A stretch of DNA of 64,000 nucleotides from Rhodamnia argentea. Lineage: Eukaryota; Streptophyta; Magnoliopsida; Myrtales; Myrtaceae. This document shows, in pieces, positions 1 to 10,376 of the stretch. Position 1 is the stretch's first letter, and every line of letters starts with the position of its first letter. The notes beneath the pieces were generated by a model that searched no databases, was not told the origin of the DNA, and was given only the letters and a program-made list of their open reading frames with translations. The stretch lies in contig NC_063160.1 in the NCBI RefSeq assembly GCF_020921035.1, forward strand, positions 3,926,501-3,990,500. Reading direction: 5' to 3'. The position numbers and the translations under genes were made by a program.

Positions 1-140
1 AAGTGTCAAAAGTCATGTACAGTACTCATAGGACACAAAACAAATTTATGCCAATAGTAGTATGACATGAATGATTAGGCCAATCACCATGATGGTAAGC
101 ACAAACCAAAAGGCTCAAATAATTCAATGTTTTATCAACC
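1..140 (-). repeat. Possible SINE fragment at left edge
   Basis: Read on the minus strand, about 55-95 holds TGATTGGCCTAATCATT, which resembles a tRNA-type A box (TGGCCTAGTTG in the better copy near 4.76 kb). The two copies share the phrase around 'GATTGGCCTA'. No B box or tail can be delimited here, so this is at best a fragment. Confidence 0.25.
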
Positions 141-284
141 ATTAATAATGTGAATCTCACTGTGCGACCCACCTTATCAATGATTGAGATCGACTTAATC
201 TATATAATATGTAGACCATGAACTTTTTTCTATAATCAATATAGTAAGTGTTGTTCCTCGACGCAATTTGTTGATATACGTTTC

Positions 285-992
285 GGATAAAAGCTTCAAA
301 ATAAGGGTATAAAGTGTTCTCATTTTTTATATAAAGATTTAAATTGAACCTTGTTTCAAGTAGCCAAATCAACTCAAATAATGACATAAAGTGGTCAAAT
401 AATTTCAAATAAGGGTATACGTATGAAGTAGCCAAATCATCTCAAATAAGGCCCTTTGGCAAATCGACATGCAAGTGACTATTCCGACAATCAGAGAAGG
501 GGTATTTTAGTAAAAAAAATTTATAAGTATATATGTATTTTTCAATTTTTTTATTTCTTTTTTCTTTTCTTTTCTTTTTTTCCTCTTCCCTCCCTAGCCA
601 TAGTCGGCCAACGCTGGCCATCAAAGATCTCGGGTGAGGGTCACTCTCACTTGTGTGGCTATCCCAAGCGAGGGCCGCCCTCGCTCGGCCGACTAGGGTA
701 GCCCTCACCTGAGTCCGGCGACCTCCGCTTGTCCAGCAATGGTCGAGGAAGGGAAAAGAAAAAGTAAAAAGGAAAAAAAATAAAAGGATGAAAATGCTCT
801 TAGACCGACGAGGTCATGCCTTTTTCAAGATCGATATGATCATTTTAGACTCTTATTTGAAATATAGTCTACTATGAGTCATTATTTGAGACGATTTGGT
901 CACTTCATACTCTTATTTGAAATAAAATCCACTTCATGCTCTTATTTGAGAAAATGAGACATTTTAAGCCCTTATTTGAAATTTTCCCTAAA
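285..992. mobile_element. Fold-back element with AT-rich arms and GC-rich core
   Basis: The left arm (about 285-460) repeats short blocks such as TCAAATAAGGGTAT and AGTAGCCAAATCATCTCAAA. The right arm (about 835-992) carries their reverse complements, for example GAGACGATTTGGTCACTTCAT and CTCTTATTTGAAAT. The arms are therefore inverted and each contains several imperfect subrepeats. The core at about 590-740 is GC-rich (GGCCGACTAGGG, GCGAGGGCC-like words) and has no convincing ORF. This architecture fits a non-autonomous fold-back DNA transposon. I could not identify a target-site duplication for this copy. ORFs across it in both directions look like chance. Confidence 0.6.
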
Positions 993-1405
993 AAAATTGC
1001 CAAATATCCTAATCTTTTCGAATGATTTTTGTTTTTTTTTTTTTTTTGTCAAACTTTTCGAATGAATTTTAGAGACCGAAAGTTCATTAGGGAAAAGCTA
1101 AAAACTACCCACTCCATCTATTGTTTTAACTTTTGAAGTCATAAACAAGGAAAGCTCCTTTTAATCTTCATCCCACTAAACACCAAAATCAGCAGGCTCA
1201 AGAAGATACCTAATCACTCAGCAGATTGCGCGAATCTTCATCTCTTCTCTGCTAAGTCCAATAGCATCGCATTCTTGAGAAATAAAAAAATGCACCCTCT
1301 TCATAGTTTGATCAAACCCACAATTTGTTTCGATCCAATCCGTCCTCAAGGCACCAACAGCGACCCACTCCTCGGGAAAAACCTCGAGAACAGAACCGAA
1401 TCTTG

Positions 1406-3820
1406 ATGGCAAAGTGCTTCAGCTTTGCAGCGACGTGCGACCGATGGTTTCGCTTCTCCTTTTCCCGGGCGGGCCTGAAACCGACCACCACCGACCTCGG
1501 CGACGGCACGGTCATGCACTGTTGGGTCCCCAAGGCGTACGAGCCCAACAAGCCCAACTTGCTCCTCTTGCACGGCCTCGGAGCCAACGCAATGTGGCAG
1601 TGGAACGAGTTCATCTCGCCCTTCGTCGCCCGGTTCAACGTGTACGTGCCTGATCTCTTGTTCTTCGGCAACTCCTACACGGCCCGTCCGGAGCGGACCG
1701 AGCTGTTTCAGGCTCAGTGCGTCGCAGGTACAACTTTTTTGACACGACAGGATAGCATAGCGCATGACTCAGAGCAGGACATGTCTCGAATCATCATTTG
1801 ACCCGTTTTACAGGAGTCTTGGAGGCTCAGGGAGTGTGGAAGACGAACGTGGTGGGGATAAGTTACGGCGGGTTCGTGGCGTATAGCTTGGCGGCGCAGT
1901 TCCCGGAGATGGTGGAGAAGTTGGTCCTGTGCTGCGCAGGGGTGTGTATGGAGGAGAAGGACATGGAGGATGGTATGTTTCCGGTGAGCCAAAAAACATT
2001 ACATAGATTCGTTGTCAATGAATGACAATCACATTGCAAAAGCTGCTTTGAAACTTTTATGCATTGCTTTTGGAGTTCAGTGCGTGTCTTGCTGTTTCTT
2101 GATACTAGCGGTAAGTGGAACTAAGTGAGTCTTGGCACAATGTCGTCTCGGCAGGTGAAGACCGTGGACGAGGCCTTGAGTTTTCTGTTACCGCAGACGC
2201 CAGAGAAGATGAAGGAGATGTTCAAGGTTGCCTTTCACAAGCCAGTGAGGAGAATGCCCACTTGCATTGCGCAGGACTTTATCAATGTAAGTCGACAAAA
2301 AGTTACAATTCTCTCGGCTGCACGTCTGTGTCTCTGCACATTGCCGCTGAAACTGAGTTTAGTTGATGCCAAAGTGTTCAGTCTTTGTTGACTTTACCGG
2401 TGTAATTCGCACACTTCCTTGTCCTGATTCTTGCTGGAAGTTTTGTACAGTTGATTATCAGGTAATAGCTACATTGAATGGGGAAGTTGATTCTCGACAT
2501 GGCTCTCCTGTGTTTCTATGCTATTGACTAAGCCACTTCTTGTCCATACTCAGAGTAGTCTTGTTTGACATTTCTATTGCTCAAGATTAGCAATTTATCG
2601 GTCGGATTACATTCTGTAACTGAAGAATGCTTCTTTCCTTGTCTTAGCAGCTCTGGAGTGTTTGTTATTTTTATGTGGATGTTTAGCAAAACGAATTTCC
2701 GCAAATAGAAACGCCTCTGCTTTTAGAGAATAGGGTCATCACCATTCAGCATTCTGCCCCAGACTGTTGCAGCTCTGTTCCCTCTTACCCATATTTGAGG
2801 CCGAGGAATCTGGCATTTGGTGCGTTTAGTCCACAAATCACGTCTGTATGGAACATTCCGGACACTAGACAAAATGAATAAGTAGCTTGTTTCTTGTGAA
2901 CTGAGACTACACAAGATGTCTAGCTATGAAGACCGTAGAGATTTAACTGCCACTTGTCATACAAAGTGCTAACTCTCACCGTCATCGATCTCGCATTAGC
3001 TGTGCTGTTTCAACTAACTTATGAAATGCCAAACATTTAGATTTTAACTGATTATGTTTCTCAGGGGCATTAATCTACGAAAAGTTTATCTCAATCACTC
3101 GAGTTCTGTGGCATTTCAAGAAAGGTCGCCATGATTTTTCTGCAGGTTATGTGGAAGGAGCACCTTCAAGAAAGGACAGGGCTGGTCTATGCCTTGTACA
3201 AAGATAGGAAGATGTCTGATCTTCCCACAATAACTCAGGTTTCTTTCTCTTGGAATCTCTGTAATCTCTATCGGACTCACACAATTTACTCATTACATAT
3301 TTACGTCGATTTTGGCGTTATCTTCTCTCTTCCATGGCATCCTCTCAAGCCATTGATCTTTCCTGATGCAGCCAGCACTGATAATCTGGGGGGAATATGA
3401 TAAAGTCTTTCCATTGGAATTAGGTCACAGATTAAAGAGGTTCCCCCTCCTACGCTTTGCTTTGGTTTTTCTACTATCTTCAGAAGCTTGATTCTCCAAC
3501 AAGAAAACTTGTATGAACATCATCATGGGATGAAAACGAATCTTCGGAGCCAATATGTTCTTAATCATCTGACCAATTCAGTTAAAAACTCACTGTTCAT
3601 AGGCATCAAGTATCAGGAGGATCTATTTTTGTTAATCGTGCGAATGACTTTGGCCAGGCATTTGGATGAAGACGGGCGATTAGTGGTTATAAAGGATTGT
3701 GGTCATGCAATAAATAAAGAGAAGCCGAAAGAGATGTACAAACACATTGAGGCGTTCCTCATCGATCCACTCCTCACACCTAAGAAGGAAAATCAAACCA
3801 GTGGCGAGAAGGTGGACTGA
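1406..3820 (+). CDS. Alpha/beta hydrolase superfamily protein, six exons
   Basis: The exons I infer are 1406-1727, 1814-1983, 2155-2286, 3146-3238, 3372-3439 and 3658-3820. All have GT-AG junctions with compatible phase, giving 315 residues. The fold signature is clear: an oxyanion-loop HGLGANAMWQW (from His56), the nucleophile elbow GISYGGF (Ser124), an acid WGEYDKVFP (Asp249) and a catalytic His in IKDCGHAINKEKP (His278). Length and motif order match the small plant alpha/beta hydrolases loosely grouped with monoacylglycerol or carboxylester lipases. The substrate cannot be read from the sequence. There is no obvious signal peptide. The start at 1406 (MAKCFSF) was chosen because it lies just before the conserved N-terminus; an upstream in-frame ATG at 1325 would add 27 residues of low-complexity leader. 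A second donor at 1973 (GTATGT) would break the phase into exon 3, so the GTGAGC donor at 1984 is preferred. The intron 2287-3145 is longest. Confidence 0.85.
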
Positions 3821-4500
3821 GAGTCGGCAATGAATTCATAATGAACCAGCCTTCTGCAGCTTGCTTGTCCAAATTTTATGTATGATGTGCACATATGTGG
3901 ATTAATTTAAGCTGTGTAGGTTCAGCAAAATTGAGTTTATGAAGAGTAAGGCTGATACTATGGGGAATATTTCCTAGTGTCCTTGAGATATTGCGTTACA
4001 GACGAATCTTTTGGTTTCGTCGTGAATTTCGCCGGATTACTGTTGCAATATTTGCTTGTGATGCTGTTTTCACAGTACATGAAGCAAATTTATGCCATTG
4101 TGATGAACATTGTTTCCCTTTCCAGTTCAGCATGAATTCTGAGGCATGTCGGTACTCGGTATGCTGAGAACCATCCGCCGATGGAGCTGAAAACACGAAG
4201 CAGGTGATTGGCTTGGCCACTTTGGAGGAGATTTCAACAACATTTCGCACCCCTCCAAGACTGCCCATGACATTGAGAGTCGTGATGATATTACTGGGCT
4301 AATCCCCCTTCTCCCGTCCGCCGAGATACATCTGATCTTATGATCAATACAGATTGACTTAGCTTCAGTTTAACTTCATCAGATGATGGTGCAGAGATGA
4401 TCAAGATGCTAGTTCCTGTAGCAGGAGGCTGAGGCTGAGAGTGAGGCGAGTATTGGGATCGAAACCAGACGGGTTGGGAAGGAGCAACCAACATTCACGA
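3821..4500. other. Intergenic, no gene seen
   Basis: This stretch holds the presumed 3' UTR of the hydrolase gene and ordinary AT-rich DNA. Short ORFs on the minus strand (for example 3996-4268) have no recognisable domain and no splice support. Confidence 0.5.
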
Positions 4501-4559
4501 TTCCTTTGGACATTACGAGAGGATTCTGATACCCATTTTGAAATGTTCGGTTTGAGAGA

Positions 4560-4775
4560 TAACTACCTCTTAGAAATGCGAATTTGTTATTGTAGTCCAC
4601 TATGATGTGAGCAAGTATATAGTCAAGGGCTCTCTCCAGGCCCAATCGCCGAATTGAATTAAGGTTTTCCGAGATGAAGAGCAAGTAGGATCCGAACCCA
4701 AGACCAAGGTTTGTCCGGACTGCATAGGAAATCCGGACCATGCCTCATACAACTAGGCCAATCGCCACGACAGTA
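4560..4775 (-). mobile_element. tRNA-derived SINE head
   Basis: On the minus strand the segment starts with GGCGATTGGCCTAGTTGTAT, which contains a good RNA polymerase III A box (TGGCCTAGTTG). About 70 nt later it has GGGTTCGGATCC, a good B box (GGTTCGANNCC). This A-box/B-box spacing is what a tRNA-related SINE promoter looks like. The 3' end is not delimited; no tail or target duplication was found. It is unlikely to be a functional tRNA gene because no cloverleaf with a paired acceptor stem is evident. Confidence 0.5.
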
Positions 4776-5202
4776 CTTTTGAGGAGTTGTTACTCAAATT
4801 ACAATGGAAGTTAATTAGAATACATTAATTGAAAAATATTTCAACTTAAGAAACAATCAAATGAAATGCATCAATAGATGAGAGAGTTGCGTATAGAAGT
4901 CTGGAGCAACTTGTACGAAGAAATTCTTGAGTTCGATGTAGTAACTTATTATTTTTGTGCGTTCTCTACTATGCATCAAATGCATATGAATAAAGTAAGT
5001 TTGTCTTAGAGAAAATGATATCGTTAAGTTATTTTTAAGGAGTTCTTTTCTCTGCAATTGGATAAAACTTGTAAAGAAGTTGAAGTACATTATGTACAAA
5101 CTAGCAAATTACCAATACAGGGTAATTTATATGGCATCATTAGATTATTGGACTTAACAAGATTTATTTATTTAGGACAACATAACTATATTCTGATTTT
5201 TA

Positions 5203-5384
5203 GTCAATGGGGCATTGGACGAGTTAGTTGAGCTTCTTGGACCTTAAACAGTTAAACTCATGAGGTCTCAGATTCGACTCCCAACGACCACGTCTTGGGG
5301 ATTTACCCGGTGGCATTGGCATACCCCCACCACTCCGAGAAATAGTCCATTGCACGTGGGAAATCTCGATTATCGAAAAAAAAA
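5203..5384 (+). mobile_element. SINE with 19-bp target-site duplication
   Basis: The element has a tRNA-like head with a B box (GATTCGACTCCC near 5270-5281) preceded by TTAGTTGAGCTTCTTGGACC, and ends in an A-rich tail (about 5376-5384). It is flanked by a 19-bp direct repeat: AACTATATTCTGATTTTTA at 5184-5202 and AACTATATGCTGATTTTTA at 5385-5403, with one mismatch. A long direct repeat abutting an A-tail is the hallmark of LINE-mediated retroposition. The single mismatch implies a fairly young insertion. The 182-bp length is normal for plant SINEs. Confidence 0.85.
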
Positions 5385-5403
5385 AACTATATGCTGATTT
5401 TTA

Positions 5404-5789
5404 TGGTTCCCAATTCCAATGTTCCCTTACTTGTATGGCATTTATGACAAAAAATAAAGTTTTATTTTTGTTATTTTTTAGCTTATTCTAGCTTTTTGTA
5501 TTTCTCTCTGTATCCCAAAGCAAACCCAAAAATGATTTCCAACTCGATGGAAAAACTCAGTAAATTATACTATATTTAAGCGATGAAAATTAAAATTCAG
5601 AAGTAAATTGAATATCCGACACTTCAAATCACGATGATTCCTCAACTCTCTAGCATTCTTCGAAGTTTAAACACGAACTTTTCCTATCTTTTATAAAGAA
5701 AATGTTTCTCATTTCATGAAAATGTAAGATTCGTCTCCTCAGATGGACTAAATCATTTAATAAGATTTTTCTATTTTTATAATTTTTGT
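5404..5789. other. Intergenic AT-rich DNA, nothing recognised
   Basis: No coding signal, RNA gene or recognisable repeat boundary was seen between the SINE and the next fold-back element. Confidence 0.4.
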
Positions 5790-6325
5790 AAATTGTTCCA
5801 ATTCAGCCTTAAACCTTTTGCATTTGTATCAATTCAGTCCAGTTGGCCGATCGATGGTAATGTGGCATTGTTGGCACTAATGTGGACTTTTCTAAATAAC
5901 ATTTTAAAAAAATTGAAATTTTTATGAATTTTTTAGTTTTATCTTTTCTTTTTTCCATTAGTTTTTTCCCCCAACCCTTAGGGTCGGTGAGGGTCGGCTA
6001 GTGGCCCTTGCTGATACTGGATGAGGGTGTCGCGATTCTCGCACAAACCAAGCAAGGTTGATGCTCTCGCCCGGTGGTGGCGAGGGCGTCCCGGCCCTAA
6101 GGATTGGCGGAAAAAAACTAAAGAAAAGGAAAGAGAAAAGAAAAAAAACATCATAAATAATTCAAATTATTATGCATTTTAAAAAGGCCATGTCGGCGCC
6201 AACAATGTCACTTCACCACCAGCCGACTAAATAAACTGAATTAGCACAAATGCAAAAGGTTTAGGGTTAAATTGGCCAAAAAAAAAGATTAGAACTGTAT
6301 TGAAACAATTACAGTAAGTTTAGAT
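5790..6325. mobile_element. Fold-back element, family A (copy 1)
   Basis: The left arm has TTCCAATTCAGCCTTAAACC and CCTTTTGCATTTGTATCAAT. The right arm has the reverse complements, for example GAATTAGCACAAATGCAAAAG and GGTTTAGGGTTAAATTGGCC. The centre (about 5975-6115) is GC-rich with GAGGG and GCGAGGG words. The same plan recurs at 7.9, 25.0, 29.0, 35.2 and 37.1 kb. Confidence 0.65.
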
Positions 6326-6594
6326 TTTTTTTATAACTCCCCCAAGATGCATGGGATGCTTTGGCACCGGTGATGAACTAATAGACAGATTTATCTAGGC
6401 AATGGCTTGAGGAAGATCATCAAAACAAGTGGGTCGATTAAGAAAATCCTTAGCAAATGTCATGTCCAACAGCAAAAGAATCGGACCTAAACCCATGCAT
6501 GCAAAAGTTGAGAAGATGCTCATCAAGCGTGAAGAATCGACCGGCGAGCCTTTATTCTCCACTTTGACATGATCTTGTTTCTTTACAGATTCGT

Positions 6595-7679
6595 TCACGG
6601 ATTGATCCCCACTTGAAAGAATAATTTCCTCAAGCTCTGGTTCATGGAACAGGCCGCAGCAGTCAAAACCAGGCCACTGTACCCCAAATTGCTCCAACGA
6701 TTCTTCCCTGAAATTATGAGATATACATGCAAAATTCACTCTCTTTTTTGCATTATTATGGTGAATTAATATAACACGAAAAACAAAATTTGCCCAAAAA
6801 ATAATAATAATAATTAGTCTTACTGCTTGGAAAAGAAGCTGAGCTCCAGATGATCCCCTCCACCTGATTGTATATGTTGCAGTCCGTGCTGGTGTTATAG
6901 CCACCGCCACAAACACAAAGAAAGGCAAGGCTTGGAGAGTCATACCCACACGCCCCGCCACTGTTCTCGCAAGTTGGGCACTTGGTGTCCATGTGGTTGC
7001 TCTCGAACGCCCCTTGCGTGTACTTCAGCTCCACCCCGTACTCCCACTGTGTCGGGTCGGTCGGGTAGTCCCCGAGCGACACCACCGGGGCGTACCCGCT
7101 GCATTCCAAGGCCTGAAGGTCCAGCTCGCCCTTGCCGTCGAAGTTCGCCGGGGAATAGACGCAGCACGTGTTGGTCGGGGAAAACGGCGGCAGCCCGAGG
7201 GCGAGAACGGCCGGACATGCGTACATGGAAGAGCACAGATTGGGGGAGCTCCGGTCGCATATGGGCGAGCCCTTGACGGTGAGGGAGGTGGTGGAGGGAT
7301 CGCAATGGAGGAGGACGAAAGTCGACGATCCGAGCTCGAACGGGCCGGACCAGTCGAGGCCCAGGTTGGGCGAGGGCTTCATGGAGGTGCAAGTGGACAT
7401 GTAGGGTGGGGAGATGATTAAGGTCGAGGTTGTGTAGGATATGGAGGTTATCGGGTATAAGCCGGTGTGGGTGGCGAAGACCAGCTCGTGGCGGTCTTGC
7501 GCGTGGAAGCAAGTCACGTAGGGGTGGAACCGGGGAGAGCCGCAGCCGTAGCCAGTGCCGAAAGGGTACTTGACCGTCAGCGAGCCGCAGGTGTTCCGGC
7601 ATGCCGGATCGGGGGATTCCGCTGGCTGGAGATTGAGGAGGAGAGTGAGGACGAAGCAGAGAGTCAGAGCACGTTCCAT
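6595..7679 (-). CDS. GUB_WAK-type cell-wall-binding ectodomain protein without kinase
   Basis: The main exon runs 7679 down to 6824 (or 6864). The start at 7679 was chosen because it is followed directly by a signal peptide (MERALTLCFVLTLLLNL). The mature part has the cysteine pattern of GUB_WAK_bind domains: CRNTCGSLTVKYPFGTGYGC near residues 27-46, then paired cysteines to a C-terminal CGGGYNTSTDC of the WAK_assoc type. Such ectodomains are thought to bind pectin in the wall. The last exon starts at 6707 and its frame is uncertain. The GTAAGA donor at 6823 gives 322 residues with a weakly hydrophobic tail and stop at 6595. The GTGGAG donor at 6863 gives 286 residues ending ...GAIWGTVAWF with stop at 6663. 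A third, longer open frame to 6395 ends in a hydrophobic segment but joins neither donor in phase. No kinase domain follows, so this is an ectodomain-only member of the LRK10L/WAKL-related class. Confidence 0.75.
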
Positions 7680-7922
7680 TGGGTTTGATCTATTAGACCG
7701 GTGTATGTCCTCGTACTTAGATGGACTACTTGGCATGTGGGAGCAAAGGTAGTCTCCGTGGTGTGCCACGTGGCGTGTTGTAATTAAGCATCGCAGAATG
7801 ACAGGATCAACCTTTGGGAGAATATTTAGCACAAGAATTAGTAAAATGAATTCGGCGATGATATCTGCAGCGAGGACTCCATTGTTCTAGCACCAGCAAA
7901 TTTAAAGGGTTACTTAAGCTAA

Positions 7923-8274
7923 GGAAAAAAATTTTCAAAAAGTTCTAAAACTATTGCACTTTTATCAATTCGGTGCTAAATCGATGCGGGAGAGGCCAAC
8001 TTCACCGACTGTAGGTGAGGGTCCGCCGACTGTCACAGCCACATGAAGAAAAAGAAAATTAATAAAGAAAATTTCAAAAAAAAAAAAAATCACGTTAGCG
8101 CGAGAATGCCACGTATGATAGTCGATGTCCACTTCAGCAATTTCCGGCCAAAATTGATTGGAATGGATTCAATTGGCAAAACATTAAAATATTTAGAACT
8201 GAATTGACAAAATTAAAATATTTAAAACTGAATTGACAAAATTACAATGTTTAGAAATTTGGACTATTGTCCGA
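7923..8274. mobile_element. Fold-back element, family A (copy 2), 9-bp TSD
   Basis: The left end has a short arm (GTTCTAAAACTATTGCAC). The right arm contains two near-identical units of about 28 bp (ACTGAATTGACAAAATTA around 8193-8240). The core has GCGGGAGAGG and GGTGAGGGTCC. The perfect 9-mer TTAAGCTAA lies immediately outside on both sides, at 7914-7922 and 8275-8283. Part of the left arm appears deleted. Confidence 0.75.
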
Positions 8275-8283
8275 TTAAGCTAA

Positions 8284-10376
8284 TGTCTGTATAAATCAGT
8301 CATTTCAAGTTTACATAACTTCTGAAAGGGTGGACATACCAATTGCATGTCAGCTCCTTAAAAAGAGGTTTTAAGAAGCTCTAAATCAGGTGTCAAACTA
8401 ACTTACCCTAAAATTTTAGGGCATAGGCACTTTCGAATATTGTTGTCTCGTTTTGCACTTTCCCAGTTGGTGTCTAATTTCAATAGACAATATCAAAAAC
8501 CAAAAGACTGTTAGAAAATATGATCGAATTGGATGACCAACGGAATCACACTTTGAACCAAATATCTTTCTCGGTAAGAATAGCAAATAGCAATTCTGAT
8601 ATTTCTTCAGGATCTATCAAGGGAAATAATAAAAGAAAAAGGCTGTTTCTTTTGAGAAAAAACAAAAATGAAAGTCCTGGAAGTTAAAGTTAAGTGAACA
8701 GTGAACAGAATTATAGTTCATAAACAATAAAGGAACACAACTCTTCATGTCCAAAAGTAGTTTATTCTAACACAAACTTTCGTTGTCTAAAACACTGTCA
8801 CTTCTAAAAAATTGCAACTCTGCATTGTCCAAAAAACCTCTTCAAATGTCATAAGACATTAATAAAAAATTTCAAATTAAAAAATTAAATTAAATTAACT
8901 GCAACTCCTGGGTGAACAGTTGTCACTGTTTCGATAAGACTCAAAAGTTAATTTATTATTATAATTTTCCAAAAATAAAAATGAAAAAAATAATAACTTA
9001 ATAGTGCCTATTCCGAACCACGGCTATAGAATGCCTAATAATCACACACCCGCACGCTAGTATACTGTGTTCTAACCCACTTGTCCATTTCTTTATTTAA
9101 AAGACTAGGATAGCCTCTAACTAATAAAGTATATTGCACTCTTCCATCTTTCCTACGTGGGACAAAGAAAAAAGGCACTTTTATTTGTTTTGCAAACAAA
9201 CTTCAACAAAGACAAGAGTAGTTGATTTTTTTTTTTTTTTTTTTGTTAAGAGATACTAACAACAGAAAAGAAAGATGAAAAAGACTAAATCTGGGAAATT
9301 ACAAACGGCATTAAGAAACACGAGGTCAATAGGCATTCAGCCCTACTAGTAAAGGGATAGGGAGTATGAGGTCAATAGGCTAGAGAATATGAGGTCCGGG
9401 GTTGGATTCCCGTGAGTATCACACAATTAGTTCAATTAGTTCAATTTATGGCTTGCTGTAGATGATGAAAGCATTCACCGCCAAATAATCCATATACCGA
9501 TTTACAATGATGGTCTCAATCATGGTTTGAATGGGGCTGGAACTCGAATTTCGTAACCGAATGCGACCAAATTGCGGCCTACTGTGAGCCAGCGAAACAA
9601 CGAACAAACTCGGCCTCCTATCTTAGAGACAATTGCAATGGGAATTGATGCAAAGTTCAGGGCAAGACAGATAGATGACCAAGAGAAGTAATTCAGATTA
9701 CCATGTCTGTCACCATAGGCTTCTTTTAAAAAGCCAAATACTCATGCGCTCCAAGCCAGGGTCTTGATTTCATATATGCCGAGCGTACGAGACGGTCACG
9801 ACTTTTTAAATGCCAATTGTATGCTCTCTTACTAGTTGGAACAACCACACTAAACATCAATTTCGGTAATCAACATTACTGAAAACAAAGCAAACTGGCT
9901 GATATAGAAGGACAGGTATGAGACTGTCCTGGTATATCTCATCCTTGAAAATGCCAATTGCATGCTCTTGGGCACCAGTTTGAACGATCACGTGAAAATT
10001 ATAAGCCCAAAAATGTACACGCCATTGTCGAGCAGATGCACCGCACCCTAAACTCGTGAAGTAGTGCTTTTGAGCATGCATGCATTTATGAAAGGATATT
10101 CCAACATCTTTCAAGATGTTGTGACATAGGGTGGAAGGTGAATATACTAAGAGGAACTCTTGAGCGATATTAGTGCATCAGTGGGGAGGGAGACTCTCAT
10201 AAGCTACATGTCACAGCAGAAGGAAAAACTAGCCGGACAAATGCATCTGTTAGGACGAAAAACAAACAGAAGCAAGAACTATTTTCAATCTCTTTGAGAA
10301 AAGAACAAACTTACTTTTAACTCAAGTGCTTGGAGTTAACAGGTTGAAGAACAAGGGCAAGATATCTAGAACATGT
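8284..10376. other. Intergenic, no gene; one tRNA-like fragment
   Basis: AT-rich spacer. Around 9385-9412 the plus strand reads AGGTCCGGGGTTGGATTCCC, a weak B-box-like sequence that could be a SINE remnant. Short ORFs such as 9857-10114 (-) show no domain. The last ~300 bp probably carry the 3' UTR of the SANT gene, which is on the minus strand. Confidence 0.4.

Noticed and set aside
6940-7602. A 220-codon ORF in another frame of the WAK-type exon
   Set aside because: Same strand, different frame; lacks the cysteine pattern and signal peptide seen in the correct frame.
9385-9412. GGTTGGATTCCC resembling a tRNA T-loop
   Set aside because: No cloverleaf can be drawn; kept only as a possible SINE remnant.
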